The notes: generated from the sequence alone by a model not told the origin. 64,000 bases of DNA from Tupaia tana (GCA_026018925.1 JAKSZU010000016.1:27866877-27930876), one strand, 5' to 3'; counted from the stretch's first letter, positions 42,320-54,318 are shown. A program made the numbers and translations.

Positions 42320-43355
42320 ATACAAATTTAACAAAAAAATAAATACATATGAGTTGAAAAGGAGAGTCCAATAGCAAAAGAAATGAGAGAACAAAAAGTC
42401 ATCAAGATGCTTCCTTAAAAAAATGCAAGAGCTAATGTCTTCAGCCTCTTTTAGTCTGCATTTGTTTTCCAGAATTATCTGTATTTTCAAAAATTTCTAA
42501 TGTCTTCAGATTTTCCCCAAATTGTTTTCCTATCACTGCTAAAGGCTCCTGGTTTTTCACCACAACATCACTGCAACCTTACTTCAATTACCAAAGCTTG
42601 GTGACAATAGTAACCACTAAACATTGGAATGCTATGGCTCCCATCTCCTAATGGCTCTAAATTCTGTCATTTTTTTAAAAATAATAAACAGTTCAAATAC
42701 TCCATGATGAAATCTATACCCATGACTCACCACTCCTAAAGCCACCTTCATTTTAAATTGGAATTTTTGATAAATAATTTCAAGTTTACTTAGAGATTGA
42801 GGTTTGTAAAGGTTAAAGTACAGGCTGTTACTAATAGCTAGCTAGAAATCACTGGTCAAATTTTAACTAGCGAAACCATTGCCATCCAAAAGTTTACTAA
42901 AAGCAAACTTGGTATGTCTTGGAAGCTTTTACTCAAGGGAAGTTTTTGTGAATGATGTGGTCATTCCATGGAGGCCCTGATTTTGGCCAAAGTAAACATG
43001 TGAAGAAAGAAGGTCCATAAAGGGCAAAGGAGAAGGGAGGCTCCATAACCTTGACCATACCTCCTCCAATTTCACTGTCACTGATGTGAGAGGATGCCAG
43101 GTGTCCATTTTCAGTAGGGTTTGTTCTTTGATTTACTCTGCTAATATCAAGACTTATGTACAAGATCCATCACTCTAACTCATTCTTCTTATCCAAGATG
43201 GTACCTTTTAGGAAAGCAGGTCAATGTCATGAAAAAGACTAGAGCCATTCAAACCTTGTCCCAGACTTCATTAGCTTCCTGTTCTAATTAATGTAACTGA
43301 CCATAAGCACACACATATGATTTAAGGAGAAACCCAGAGTCTTAGTTATCATCAT
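42320..43355. other. intron 1, about 1 kb free of SINEs
   Basis: The longest SINE-free stretch inside the gene; no exon or structured element seen. Confidence 0.6.
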
Positions 43356-43369
43356 AATTAGCAGCAGCA

Positions 43370-43832
43370 TCAGGGACCAGCAGTTAGCGTAATGGCTATG
43401 TCACTGAACTCCCATGTAGTCGACTGCAGTTCGAGTCTCGGACCCGGTGGCTTAAACTCACCGGGCACATGTGCGTGCATACCCAAGATCCCGAGAGGAG
43501 AATGGAGGAGAAGGGATTGCGGTGTGGCCATCCCCCCTGGGGGGTGATTTCTCACTTTTCGTCTCTCTGTCTCTCTCTGTCTCTCTGGCGAGCACACGCT
43601 CCCTATAGCAAAAACCTCTCCGAAAAAAAAAAAGAATTAGCAGCAGCAGGGACCAGCAGGTGGTATGGTGGTTAAGGCTCTGGAGACTCCCACATGGCCA
43701 ACCACAGTTCGAGTCCCGGACCTGGTGGCTTCCTTTCTCACTTTCTCTCTCTCTCTTTCTGAGTGTCTCTCTCTGGTCAAATTAAAATAAATTAATAAAT
43801 AAATAAATTAAATTAAATAATTCTTAAAAAAG
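43370..43832 (+). mobile_element. long-form then short-form SINE at one target
   Basis: 43370-43634 and 43649-43832; AATTAGCAGCAGCA stands before, between and after (43356, 43635, 43833). Confidence 0.85.
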
Positions 43833-43964
43833 AATTAGCAGCAGCAAAAAAGAAATTACTTTTTCTAAAATAAAGTATATTGCCCTATATGTATAAAGGG
43901 TTTCCTTTCTTAATACTTGATGTATAAGCAAAATACAAATGCATTAAATATCACAATAAATTTT

Positions 43965-44385
43965 TTAAATATTTATTTAATTCCATTTGTTATTATTATT
44001 ATTATTATTATTTTTGCTATAGGGTGTGTGCACTCGCCAGACAGACAGAGATAGATATCGAGAAATCACCCCCCCCCAGGGGGTATGGCCACACTGCAAT
44101 CCCTCCTCCTCCATTCTCCTCTCGGGATCCTGGGCACACACGTACACGTGCCCAGCGTGAGTTTAAGCCACCGGGTCCAGGACTCGAATCACAGTCGACT
44201 ACGTGGGAGGCCAGAGACATAGCCATTATGCTAACTGCTGGTCCCAATTATTATTATTTTTTAAATTTGACCAGAGAGAGAGAGAAAGGGAAAGTGAGAA
44301 AGCAAGCTGCCAGGTTTAGGACTCGAACCATGATTGGCCATGTGAGAATCCAGCACCTTTAACCACCACGCCACCTGCTGGCCCC
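43965..44385 (-). mobile_element. long-form SINE nested in short-form SINE
   Basis: The long form (44013-44245) sits in the (ATT)n tail of the short form; ATTATTATTATT flanks it. Confidence 0.8.
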
Positions 44386-44466
44386 AGTATCACAATAAAT
44401 CGCATGTACAGAACTCTTTTTTCATTTCTTGTTGTAGGGATACATCATTTTAAAAATAGTTAAGTG

Positions 44467-44657
44467 TGGAGACTAGCAGTTAGCGTAATGGCTATGTCGC
44501 TGGACCCCCATGTACTCCACCCCAGTTCGAGGAGAATGGAGGAGAAGGGACTGGGCATGGCCATCCCCCCTGAGGGATGATTTCTCCCTTTCTATCTCTC
44601 TGTCTCTCTTTGCCTTTCTGGCGAGTGCACAGGCCCTAAAGCAAAAATCTCTCCAAA
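44467..44657 (+). mobile_element. long-form SINE with internal deletion
   Basis: Jumps from CAGTTCGAG to GAGAATGGAGG, losing about 70 bases after the B box. Confidence 0.75.
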
Positions 44658-44960
44658 AAAAAAAACAGATCCAGTTACCAGCCTTTTATGCAGCTAGTAT
44701 GGCCATGTGACTAAGTTCGGGCCTATGAGAATGTAGTAGAGTAATGATGCAACTTCTGGATCATACGCTTAAAGAGATAGGATGTTCTTTTCCTCCCAGC
44801 TCAACAGGATATGGATATAGTGGCAAGCTGGAAAAAAGGCACAACGTCCATAGGATGGTGAGGAAACAATATAGAAGAAACATGAAGCTTGCGACTTTGC
44901 AAAGCAAAATGGTAATACAATTTCAGACTTGTTCTTATATTTTTTAAGTTTATTTATTGG

Positions 44961-45335
44961 GGGGCCAGCAGGTGGCATGGTGGTTAATGGCGCTGGACTC
45001 CCACATGGCCTACTGCAGTTCAAGTCCCAGACCAGGTGGCTTGTTTTCTCACTTTCCTCTCTCTCTCTCTTGCTCTCACTGTCCCTTTCTGGTCAAATTA
45101 AAATAAATAAATAAAGTTAAATAAAATAATTCTTTTAAAAAATGATGGCAACAAATGGAATTAAATAAATAACTAAATTTTTATAATAGAAAAGTTTGTT
45201 TATTGTATCTAGCAGGTGGAATGGTCGTTAAGGTGTTGGATTCCCACATGGACAAAAACGATTCAAGTCCTGGACCTGGCAGCTTGAAAAATCACAACAA
45301 ATAAATAGATAAATAAATAATGTAAATTTAAATAT
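44961..45335 (+). mobile_element. two short-form SINEs
   Basis: 44961-45148 complete; 45207-45335 lacks the CT-rich body. Confidence 0.7.
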
Positions 45336-45336
45336 A

Positions 45337-45406
45337 TGTGTGTGTGTGTGTGTATATATGTGTGTGTGTGTGTGTATATATGTGTGTGTGTGTGTGTGTG
45401 TGTATA
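45337..45406. repeat. (TG)n/TATA microsatellite
   Basis: Interrupted TG repeat with TATATA spacers. Confidence 0.9.
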
Positions 45407-45409
45407 TAT

Positions 45410-45628
45410 TTCCTTCATGAGAGAAAGAGATAGAGATCAATAGGCAGCCCCAATGGAGTCTTCATACCTTGATCCCTCCCCAGCCTAAGCCAGTCTGAAT
45501 TATGTGCATACATACATCCATTTGGCATGTACAGGAAAGCCTTGAGATGCAAACGCTCAACTTTCCTATGTGGGTCCAGCATTCCAGAACACTGCTATTA
45601 TATTACCACTATGCCACTGTGTGGCCCG
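45410..45628 (-). mobile_element. old SINE remnant
   Basis: TTCATGAGAGAAAGAGATAG ... CACTATGCCACTGTGTGGCC; same type as 40525. Confidence 0.4.
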
Positions 45629-46325
45629 ACTTTAATTTATCTTATTTAAGCCATTGCAGTTCCAGATCTCTGTCACAGTACCTGACCTCACACTATCTAA
45701 TATAGAATTTGGTACTAGAGGCGGGTTGCTGTCATAACAGAACCTAAAACACATAGGAAACTGGTACCAAGGATACAGATATTTCAGACTAGAAAGCTGA
45801 CAGGCAGTGTTGCACTACAAAACATAACATTTGGTAAAACTGTCACCAGGGATATTCTGAAAGGCAGCAGACCTCATGTTGAAGGTGGCTATAGCTAAAT
45901 AGTGTAGGTTTATTGTTTCTTGTCACCTTCAGGAAAACACAGGACAAAGAAAAAGTCAAACTGGAACTAGCTAATTAGCAACCAGAGCTGGAGGAAAATT
46001 GATTGAGCTCTGCTAACAAGAGGCACTCCGTGTGGCTTCAGGGTCTAGAGCAGAGAAAAGCACCAGTCTGGAAAATATTAATATAGAAAAGAAGCAACTA
46101 GAAGATGTGGTTCTTCTGCAGGCACACTCAACCTTTCTTCAGGTAATTCTAGTAACATTCTCTGTTAGACGATAGAGGCCAGCTTAGCCTTAAAGCTCAG
46201 ATGAAAGTTTGCCTTCCCACTCAAACCATTTATTTCAGATAGCCAACAGCAAGTCAAATAGGTAGCACATAAAAATAAAAAACCAGAATTTCAGGCCTAA
46301 AAATGCTTGTCTAGATGAGATCTTT

Positions 46326-46502
46326 AAAAAAAAAAGAATTACTTTATTTAACTTTATTTATTTATTTTAATTTGACCACAGAGGGACAGAATGAAAGAGA
46401 GAAAGGGGGTAAAGTGAGAGAGCAAGCTGCCAGATCTGGGACTCGAATCACGGTCGGCCATATGGGAATCAGCACCCTTAACCACCATGTCACTTGCCAG
46501 CC
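46326..46502 (-). mobile_element. CYN-type SINE, short form
   Basis: Perfect duplication CTAGATGAGATCTTT (46311, 46503). Confidence 0.85.
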
Positions 46503-46550
46503 CTAGATGAGATCTTTGTGGAAATTTGCTCACAAAAATGATCAGAAATA

Positions 46551-46817
46551 AGGACCAACAGCGTAATGGCTATCTATGTTACTGGACTCCCATATAGTCG
46601 ACCGAGGTTCGCGTCCCGGACCCGGTGGCTTAGAACTCACGCTGGGTGCATGTGCGTGTGTGCCCAAGATCCCGAGAGGAGAATGGAGGAGAAGGGATTG
46701 CGGTGTGACCACCCCCCCGGGGGGTGACTTCTCACTTTCTGTCTCTCTATCTCTCTCTTTCTGTCAAGCACATGCCCCCTATAGCAAAAACCTCTCCAAA
46801 AAAAAAAAAAAAAAAAA
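46551..46817 (+). mobile_element. CYN-type SINE, long form
   Basis: GATCAGAAATAA on both sides (46539, 46819); ten bases of the A box missing. Confidence 0.8.
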
Positions 46818-46914
46818 AGATCAGAAATAAAAAGACTGCAAATCTATGAAGTTTATAAGAATACTGTACTAATAAATCCCAACTCTGGCCAGGAAGAAAA
46901 GAAGGAAGAAAGCA

Positions 46915-46950
46915 AATAAGTAAATAAGTAAGTAAGTAAGTAAGTAAGTA
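46915..46950. repeat. (TAAG)n microsatellite
   Basis: About nine TAAG/AAGT units. Confidence 0.85.
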
Positions 46951-47007
46951 ACTTATGACCTCTTAGTGTAACTCTTAAGCTTTTAACCTTATCTAAATAA
47001 AGTAGGT

Positions 47008-47403
47008 TAGAGCCAGTCTCATAGAGAAGCAGTTAAATGCTGTGTAAAAGAAGCCAGATCCCACATGGTCAACAATAATTGGAGTCCCACAGGCTTGAGA
47101 AATCTGCTGGTAACATGCATGCCAGGATCCTTTCAGGATACAGAATTGGAGTAAAAATGGGGGCTGACAGGTAGCATGGTGGTTAAGGGCACTGAACTCT
47201 CACATGGTTGATTGTGATTTGAGTCCCAGACCTGGCAGCTTGCTTTCTCGCTTTCTCTCTCTCTCTCTCTCTCTCTCGCTCTCGCTCTGTCTCTCTCTGG
47301 TCAAATTTAAGTAGTAAGTAAGTAAACAAATAAATAAAGTTAAAATACAATAATTCTTAACAAAAAAGAATTGGAGTAAAAATGATTGTGGCATGCTCAA
47401 GCA

Positions 47404-47442
<39 letters not shown>

Positions 47443-47465
47443 CCACTCTTGCATAAAAAGAAATC
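47008..47465 (+). mobile_element. older SINE split by a short-form SINE
   Basis: Short form 47160-47366 with AGAATTGGAGTAAAAATG duplicated (47142, 47367) inside an older long form whose tail holds a (GT)16-type run (47406-47438). Confidence 0.75.
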
Positions 47466-47819
47466 AAAATAACAATAAAGTAGGCTGTGGAAGGTATGCA
47501 GCCCCCAAAGAGGGTTATTTTTCCAGTGCCCACTTCAGACACTGCCATAGAGAGTAATGGATAAGGAAAAACCCAAAAGTCTAAGCCAGGGGAAGGGATA
47601 GAGTTTGAAGGGTTGAATAAACCAGTTCACTGTCTACTAGCCACATCAAGGATCTTTTCTCATTTCCCTCTACTAGAATTTGATAACTGATTACAACCAG
47701 TGACTGCTGTAGATTCCTCTCTCTTTCTTGTTACACACAAGTTTTCTTTGTATATTGAATGTAATTTTATTGAGTAGAAGCCAGTTCATAAAATTCCAAA
47801 CCTTAAAACAAAGCGAAAA

Positions 47820-48270
47820 AGGGGCCAGCAGGTGGTGTGATGGTTAAGGTGCTGGACTCCCACAGGGCCAATGGCAGTCTAGGTCTCAGACTTGGTGGTC
47901 AAGCGATTTCTCACTTTCCTTCTCTCTCTGGTCAAATTTAAAAAAAAAAAAATAATAATAATAATAAATATAATTAAATAAAAACAATTCTAATAAAAGG
48001 AGAAAATATAGGAGCTGGCCCAGTGGCCTAGTAGTAAAGGAAGCCAGATCTCATTTGTCCAATCATAGTTCAAATCCCAGACCTGGCAGCTTGAAAAACA
48101 TGCTGCTTGTATGAGCATGCATGCACAAAATCCCAACAGGATGGAAAAATAGAGACGGGACTGTGGTACAATCATGCCCCATGGCTAGGTGAGGGTACTT
48201 TCTCCCTCTGTCTCTTTTCTGGTGAGCACATACACTCTCTGGCAATAATAATAATAAATAAAATTCTTAG
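47820..48270 (+). mobile_element. short-form then older long-form SINE
   Basis: 47820-47997 and 48010-48270, same orientation. Confidence 0.7.
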
Positions 48271-48384
48271 ATGCGTAATTTGCAAAGTAAAATAGTTATA
48301 GTCTTACCTAACTCAAGAGATTTGACAATCTAATTGGCTAAAATACCTTCCCTAAAGAAACCCCAGTGCATTCAAGAGAGAGAA

Positions 48385-48665
48385 CTAAGGCCCAGCCATG
48401 GTGGGGCAATCTGCTAGAATACTATGCTCTTCAAGTTGGGACCACATGGGAAGCCTGGGTTCAGTTCCTGACTCAGACACAGTGACATGCACCTGGAATT
48501 CCAGCAAATGGGGAGCCTGAGGCAGGAAGATCACAAGCTCTGGACTGGGCATTATAAGACTCTTCTTTAAAAAAAAAAAGGGGGGGTGGGTGGGTGTGGT
48601 GGTGTGTGCCTGTGATTCCAGCTACTCAGGAGGATCTCCACATAGACTATGTCTTTTAAAAAGGC
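48385..48665 (+). mobile_element. tRNA/7SL-like SINE
   Basis: GGCCCAGCCATGGTGGGGCA head; CACCTGGAATTCCAGC, GGGAGCCTGAGGCAGGAAGA, then a second 7SL-like arm GGTGTGTGCCTGTGATTCCA. Confidence 0.5.
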
Positions 48666-48995
48666 GAGAGAGTGAAATTAGGTTTATTCTAAAGGCCTTG
48701 AAGTGAACAGCAAAAGACTGAAGTTCCAAAGTGTGATGTAAGATTCAAAGGTCAGGTACTTAGCTGACAAAGGTGATCTTCAATGTTAATATAACGATTG
48801 GATCAAAGATGTCAAATGATTTTCATCTAGTAATTAATCTGGATTCATCTTTCACCAGCGAGGACATATACTAACTTTAGACAATCAGCCAAATACGTAA
48901 AATTAAATTTCTTGCACATGAGAACGCAACAAAAGTCCCAAGAACTGATATTCATGTCTCTTGATTCGTTAAAACCACCGGCAACATAGTCTACG

Positions 48996-49077
48996 TTCAA
49001 TAAAGAGTTTGAAACTCTGCAATTAAAGTAAAAATATTCAATAAAGAGTTTGAAACTCTGCAATTAAAGTAAAAATA
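48996..49077. repeat. perfect 41-bp tandem duplication
   Basis: Two identical, directly adjacent 41-base copies (48996-49036 and 49037-49077) start TTCAATAAAGAG and end AAAGTAAAAATA. They sit in DHTKD1 intron 1, about 500 bases downstream of exon 1. The lack of any mismatch implies a recent duplication or an assembly artefact. Confidence 0.9.
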
Positions 49078-49607
49078 TAGCTAGATGGAAACATAGTAAG
49101 TACCACACTGTCATCAAAGACAAACTAATTGCACTCTTTTCAGAAGCATAGACTTGGACTTCACACAGCCTTCCTCCCACATGCGTTTTGGGGACGGCCC
49201 TGGAAATGCACCCTTGGGCTAACTGGAGGAACTGGGAGGTTGGAATTTTCCTTTCCCCACAGCCCCGCCTCCACAAAAAGCTAAGTTCCCGCACGTGTAC
49301 GAACGTTTACCCGCAGGGAAGAGAAAAGACTGGGGCTTCCAAGAGCAGTCCGAACTAGGAGGGTAGAGAGGCCAACCACCCAGCGTGGAACCAGCGCTGA
49401 GACTACAGGGGCTGGACGGAGGAGGGGGCGACCCCAACCCTGACAACACCCACACCTGCTTCCCTCTCTCTCCCTCACCTCCAGTTCTTCCCCACAGGCC
49501 GCGCACATCCCGAAAGCCCGACAACCTCCCTCCTCACGGCATCCTACAGCGAGTCGAGCAGGAAAGCCCTGCGACTTCAGTCCCGACTCCCAGGCCCCAA
49601 GCCCGAC

Positions 49608-49764
49608 CTGCGGGGCGCGCTAGGCCGCCCTGGGGCTCCCGGCTCTCAGGCTTCCTCGGCCGGTAGCCGTAGACACCCCGCTCAGTCTGGTAGCCGCGCC
49701 GGAGGAAGAACAGGGAGGCGCGGCCAAGGCCTCGTCTTGCTGCTACCACAGTGGCCGAAGCCAT
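49608..49764 (-). CDS. DHTKD1: DHTKD1 exon 1 (coding part): start codon and mitochondrial leader
   Basis: The ATG is the complement of 49762-49764. The exon encodes 52 residues plus one base: a start of [15 protein letters not shown], then [20 protein letters not shown], nearly identical to the human protein. The arginine-rich, acid-free first ~25 residues look like a mitochondrial matrix targeting peptide. The exon closes at CCCGCAG followed by the donor GTCGGG (49607-49606). The split codon G|TC joins exon 2 to give valine. The start was chosen by homology and by its place inside the CpG island. An open frame reading upstream of it is not supported by conservation. Confidence 0.96.
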
Positions 49765-49910
49765 GGCCAGCCTGAGCCCGCGGCCCGAAGACTGCGGCGG
49801 GAGGACTAGGGACAGCAGCCTCCAGGAAGAGAGGGTCGCGCCAGGGCTGGGGAAACCAGAACACGCCACTAGAGGTGGAGTCCCGCCCCGAGACAACGCC
49901 CCCGCACCTG

Positions 49911-49942
49911 ATTGGCGGAGGGGCCAGGCCCTTGAAGCCAAT
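49911..49942 (-). promoter_or_regulatory. paired CCAAT boxes
   Basis: ATTGG at 49911-49915 reads CCAAT on the DHTKD1 strand, in the context CCGCCAATCAGG, an excellent NF-Y site about 150 bases upstream of the ATG. A second CCAAT in the opposite orientation lies at 49938-49942. Spacing of about 27 bases between NF-Y sites is common in bidirectional CpG-island promoters. Confidence 0.6.
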
Positions 49943-50536
49943 CCCGGGCCGCGCTCGGACAGGGCTGACTCGCCGGGATTCCTGGCAGTGCCACGGCGTG
50001 AGCCGCTGCGCATCTGCGAGGGCTATGTGTTTGGCGGAGCGTCACCGCCGACTGGTAAATACGTGTGTCCGTACGTGCAGCCAGCAGTTTCCCGCCAAGA
50101 GATTCTCCATCGCTCTCGGCTAGAAGCCCCAGAACACCCACACAGACACAGTGTGTGAGTGACAGTGTGGGTAAAGTAGCCGGGACCAAGACTGAAGAAT
50201 GCAAAAAGAAAAGGTCATTTGAGGGAGCTAAAAAAAAAAAAAAATTCCCATTTTTTTCTCCCTTAAGAAACATTGAGGAAGGAGGTAGAGAGCCTGTAAG
50301 AAAGGATAAAGGAGATCTTTGGGGACACACGGGGAACTGGACTAGCAACCTTTCTGTTAAACGTGTCAAATATGCTAGAGAGTTGAAGAAAAACTATGGA
50401 AGGCACCACTAATGGTTCATTGATAAATACTACAGTGATTGTGGATCCGTTTCAGACACTTGCAACAGCAAACAAAGCAGTTAACCTCCACAAACTGAGA
50501 AAAATGAACACAAGAACTCTACAGAAATTATTTTCT

Positions 50537-50695
50537 GGCTGGCAGGTCATGTGGTGGTTAAGGCACTGGATACCCACATAGCAGAAAGTGGTTCCAGTCC
50601 CAGACCTGGCAGCTTGCATTCTCACTTTCTCTCTCTGGTCAATTTTAAAAATTAACTAATAATAATAATAAGTAAAATTAAATAAATAATTCTTT
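50537..50695 (+). mobile_element. CYN-type SINE, short form
   Basis: First SINE upstream of the DHTKD1 CpG island. Confidence 0.75.
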
Positions 50696-50696
50696 T

Positions 50697-51012
50697 TTGA
50701 GAGAGAGATTTTTGCTATAGGGTGTGTACACTCTCCAGAGAGACGGAAAATGAGACATCACCCCCAAGGGGGATGACCACACAGCTGCTGGACTCCCATG
50801 TAGTCGACTGAGGTTCAAGTCCGGGACCTGGTGGCTTAAACTCACGCCGGGTGCGTGTGCGTGCATGCCCAAGATCCTGGGAGGAGACTGGAAAAGGGAT
50901 CATGGCGTGGCCATCCCCCCGGGGGTGATTTCTCGCTTTCTGTCTCCCTGTCTCTCTCTGTCTTTCTGGTGAGCACATGCACCCTATAGCAAAATCCTCT
51001 CCAAAATAATAA
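50697..51012. mobile_element. head-to-head chimera of two long-form SINE pieces
   Basis: A reverse 3' part (50697-50790) passes without break into a forward copy lacking its first 40 bases (50785-51012). Confidence 0.7.
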
Positions 51013-51099
51013 TAATAATAATAATAACTGGCAACTAACCTCACCACTCCTCATACTTCTGCTCGCCTTCCTCTACTTTGCCTTTTTTTTTTTTTTTTT

Positions 51100-51341
51100 T
51101 TTAAGGGTTTTGTCACAGGGCGTGTGTGCTTGCCAGAGAGACATGGTGAGAAGGAAAGTAAGAAATCACTTCCTCAGATGATGGCCATGCTGCAAACCCT
51201 TCTTCATTCTCCTCCTGGGATTTCAGGCACACGCACACTCATGCCTGATGTGATTTTCAAGCTGCTGGGTCTGGGACTTGAACTGTGGTCAGCCATGTGG
51301 AAGTCCAGTGCCTTAACTACTGCACCACCTGCCGGCCCCAA
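51100..51341 (-). mobile_element. long-form SINE, older variant
   Basis: Ends CACCACCTGCCGGCCCC. Confidence 0.65.
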
Positions 51342-51434
51342 CTCTGCTTTACTTTTTATTTCTACCATCAAACTTATAATTTCCTACTATACAATATAAT
51401 CTGTTTATCATTTTTTTAAAGAATTATTTTATTT

Positions 51435-51645
51435 TTAGAGGAAAAATGAGATTATAATACTAGGTTGTTGGAAAAGTCATGACATATTTTCCTATGATTT
51501 TTATGCAAAAATGTGTCATGACTTTTCTGACAACCCAAAAGTACCTACCAAATAGGGCTGATGTAAGTACATGTGAAACAGTGCATGGCATATTGTAAGT
51601 ACTCAATGCATATTAGCTATTGTTATCATTATTATAACATTTTAC
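51435..51645 (+). mobile_element. MIR fragment
   Basis: GAAAAATGAGATTATAATAC...GTACCTACC...GCATGGCATATTGTAAGTAC follows the 3' half of the ancient MIR SINE. The MITE at 51461-51538 is nested in it. Confidence 0.65.
51461..51538. mobile_element. ~78-bp mariner-like MITE inside a MIR
   Basis: GGTTGTTGGAAAAGTCATGAC pairs with GTCATGACTTTTCTGACAACC. It interrupts a MIR between GATTATAATAC and GTACCTACC, with TA at the junction as expected of mariner. Confidence 0.7.
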
Positions 51646-51770
51646 ACATAGTATAATTTGCATGAGTCCTGGGATTTAACAATCTTGAATATGAATGAAC
51701 CTGCTGAGCAAGTCGGTGTATTAGGTTGTGAGGTGATTAGCAATGATTGAGTATAAAAATAGGAATATTC

Positions 51771-52060
51771 GGGACCAGCGGGTGGTGTAGTGGCTATGTC
51801 ACTGGACTCCTATGTAGTTGACCGCAGTTTGAATCCCGGATCCGATGGCTTAAACTCACGCTGTGCATGCCCAAGATCCCAGGAGGAGAATGGAGGAGAA
51901 GGGATTGCAGTGTGGCCATCCCCCTGGGGGATTATTTCTCACTTTCTGTCTCTCTGTCTCTCTGGGTCTTTCTGGCGAACACACACACCCTATAGCAAAA
52001 ACCTCTCAACAAAAAAAAAAAAAAAAAAGAAGAAAAAGAAAGAAAGAAAGAAAAGAAAAA
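51771..52060 (+). mobile_element. CYN-type SINE, long form
   Basis: Flanked by AAAAATAGGAATATTC (51755, 52061); A/GAAA tail about 60 long. Confidence 0.85.
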
Positions 52061-52269
52061 AAAATAGGAATATTCTAGGACTCAGTTTATTTTGTCCCTT
52101 AAATAGCATTCAAATATTTAAATGGTCAGTTCACCAAGTAAGATGCAGTTCAAATTTATTTTTGAAGGGTTTTTGCTTAGGTTCTTCTTCTTTTTTTTTT
52201 TTTTTTAAAGTGTTGAACATGCTAAAATGTATACCTCTGAAGGAGTCTAACTTCTTCCATCAGCAACTT

Positions 52270-52433
52270 CTTAAAAAAATTTTTTTTCATTTAACTTTAT
52301 TTATTATTATTATTTTAATTGGACCAGATAGAGAGAGAAAGTGAGAAAGCAAGCTACTGTGTCTGGGTCTTGAACTATGGTTAGCCATGTGGGAATCCAG
52401 TGCCCTTAACCACCATGCCACCTGCTGGCCCTG
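52270..52433 (-). mobile_element. CYN-type SINE, short form
   Basis: Reverse copy before the RPL23A pseudogene. Confidence 0.75.
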
Positions 52434-52645
52434 TAACTTTTTATTTAAGAGAAATTCTCAAAAGATCATAGTAATGGGGCATGTGGATTATTGAATTTTT
52501 ATATAACCCCAAATTTATCACAGACTAAAGTTAACTTATTTTCTTTTCATATCCCTGCTCACTTTTACTAGAGGGTACCTATTCAGACTCAGAAGGGTGA
52601 GAAGAAAAAAGTGAAATTTATTCAAATAAATCATTTAGGCTGTAA

Positions 52646-53270
<625 letters not shown>

Positions 53271-53389
53271 GATTACTTCCTCATTTATTTTATTCTTTTG
53301 CCTGGCTAATAGGAAGGATCTTTTTTGTTTTTACAATTCTACCTACTCCACTGTGAAATATATCATGCTTATAAAAATATATGGATATA

Positions 53390-53638
53390 GGGCCAGCCAG
53401 TGGCATGATGGTTAAGGTGGCTGGATCCCACATAGCTGGCTGTGTAGTTCAGGTCTTGGACCTGGTGGCTTGGAAAACATGCTAGGTGCATGTACATGTG
53501 TGCCCAAAATCCTGAGAGGAGAATGGAGGAGAAGGGATTGTGATGTGGTCATCCCTCTTGGGAGGTGATTTTCCCTCTCCCTCCCGCTTTCTAGTGGGCA
53601 TACATATGCCATAACAAAACTATCTGGAAAAAAAGTTT
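53390..53638 (+). mobile_element. long-form SINE, older variant
   Basis: GGGCCAGCCAGTGGCATGATGG head; weak hairpin. Confidence 0.6.
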
Positions 53639-53764
53639 TAAGTACATGTAATATTAAAATAATAATGATTATATGAGTTATGTATTGCTACGTAACAAAT
53701 TAGCTCACAATTTAGTGCTTTGAAACAACAAAATTGTATTATCTCACAGGTTTTTTTTGTTTTT

Positions 53765-54015
53765 GTTTTTGAGAGGTTTTCGCTATAGGGCGCGTGCACT
53801 CGCCAGACAGACAGAGAGACATAGAGACAGAAAGCGAGAAATCACCCCCCAGAGGGAATGGTCACGCCGCAATCCCTTCTCCTCCATTCTCCTCTTGGGA
53901 TCTTGGGCACGCACGCACATGCGCCCGGCGTGAGTTTTAAGCCACCGGGTCCGGGACGCGAACTGCGGTCAACTACATGGGAGTCCAGCGACATAACCAT
54001 TACGCTAAGTGCTGG
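53765..54015 (-). mobile_element. CYN-type SINE, long form
   Basis: Inserted in the MLT1 fossil; little diverged. Confidence 0.8.
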
Positions 54016-54081
54016 TTCCCTTTCTTTTTTCTTTATTATCATCATAATCTTGTTTATATGACATTAAATCACATATAACTT

Positions 54082-54318
54082 TTTTTTTTAAATCATCTTA
54101 TCAGTTCTTACCTTTGACATTGTTGCTACAAGACCAAATTTTTTTAAGAATTATTTTATTTAGCTTTATTTATTTATTTATTTATTTAACCAGAGAGGGA
54201 CAGAGTGAGAAAGAGAGAGAGAAAGTGAGAAAACAAGCCACCAGGTCCAGGACTTGAACCATGGTCAGCCATGTGGGAGTCCAGCGCCCTTAACTACCAC
54301 ACCACCTACTGGCTCCTG
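54082..54318 (-). mobile_element. insertion flanked by AATCACATATAACTTT, holding a short-form SINE
   Basis: Direct repeats at 54066-54081 and 54319-54334 bound a T-run, a ~50-base unknown piece and the SINE (54140-54316). Confidence 0.65.

Larger units (their letters stand above)
44680..46300 (+). mobile_element. probable MaLR LTR/internal fossil
   Basis: GGCCATGTGACTAAGTTCGG (44701 on), then AGAATTTGGTACTAGAGGCG and GGTTGCTGTCATAACAGAAC (45703 on) resemble MaLR LTR and internal sequence. SINEs, a TG microsatellite and an older SINE lie between (44961-45628). It is broken and old. Confidence 0.4.
49290..50150 (-). promoter_or_regulatory. CpG-island promoter of DHTKD1
   Basis: The sequence turns abruptly GC- and CpG-rich here, in contrast with the AT-rich, SINE-filled flanks, and is free of SINEs. 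The DHTKD1 start codon lies in the middle. Sp1-like CCGCCCC and CCCGCC runs and two CCAAT boxes lie upstream of the start on the gene's strand. No TATA box is evident, as usual for a housekeeping mitochondrial gene. The transcription start is probably within about 100 bases upstream of 49764. A divergent plus-strand transcript is possible but I see no exon for one. Confidence 0.8.

Noticed and set aside
49751-50412. Plus-strand frames across the CpG island as a divergent protein-coding gene
   Set aside because: They overlap DHTKD1 exon 1 in antisense and show only GC-driven openness; no conserved product recognised.
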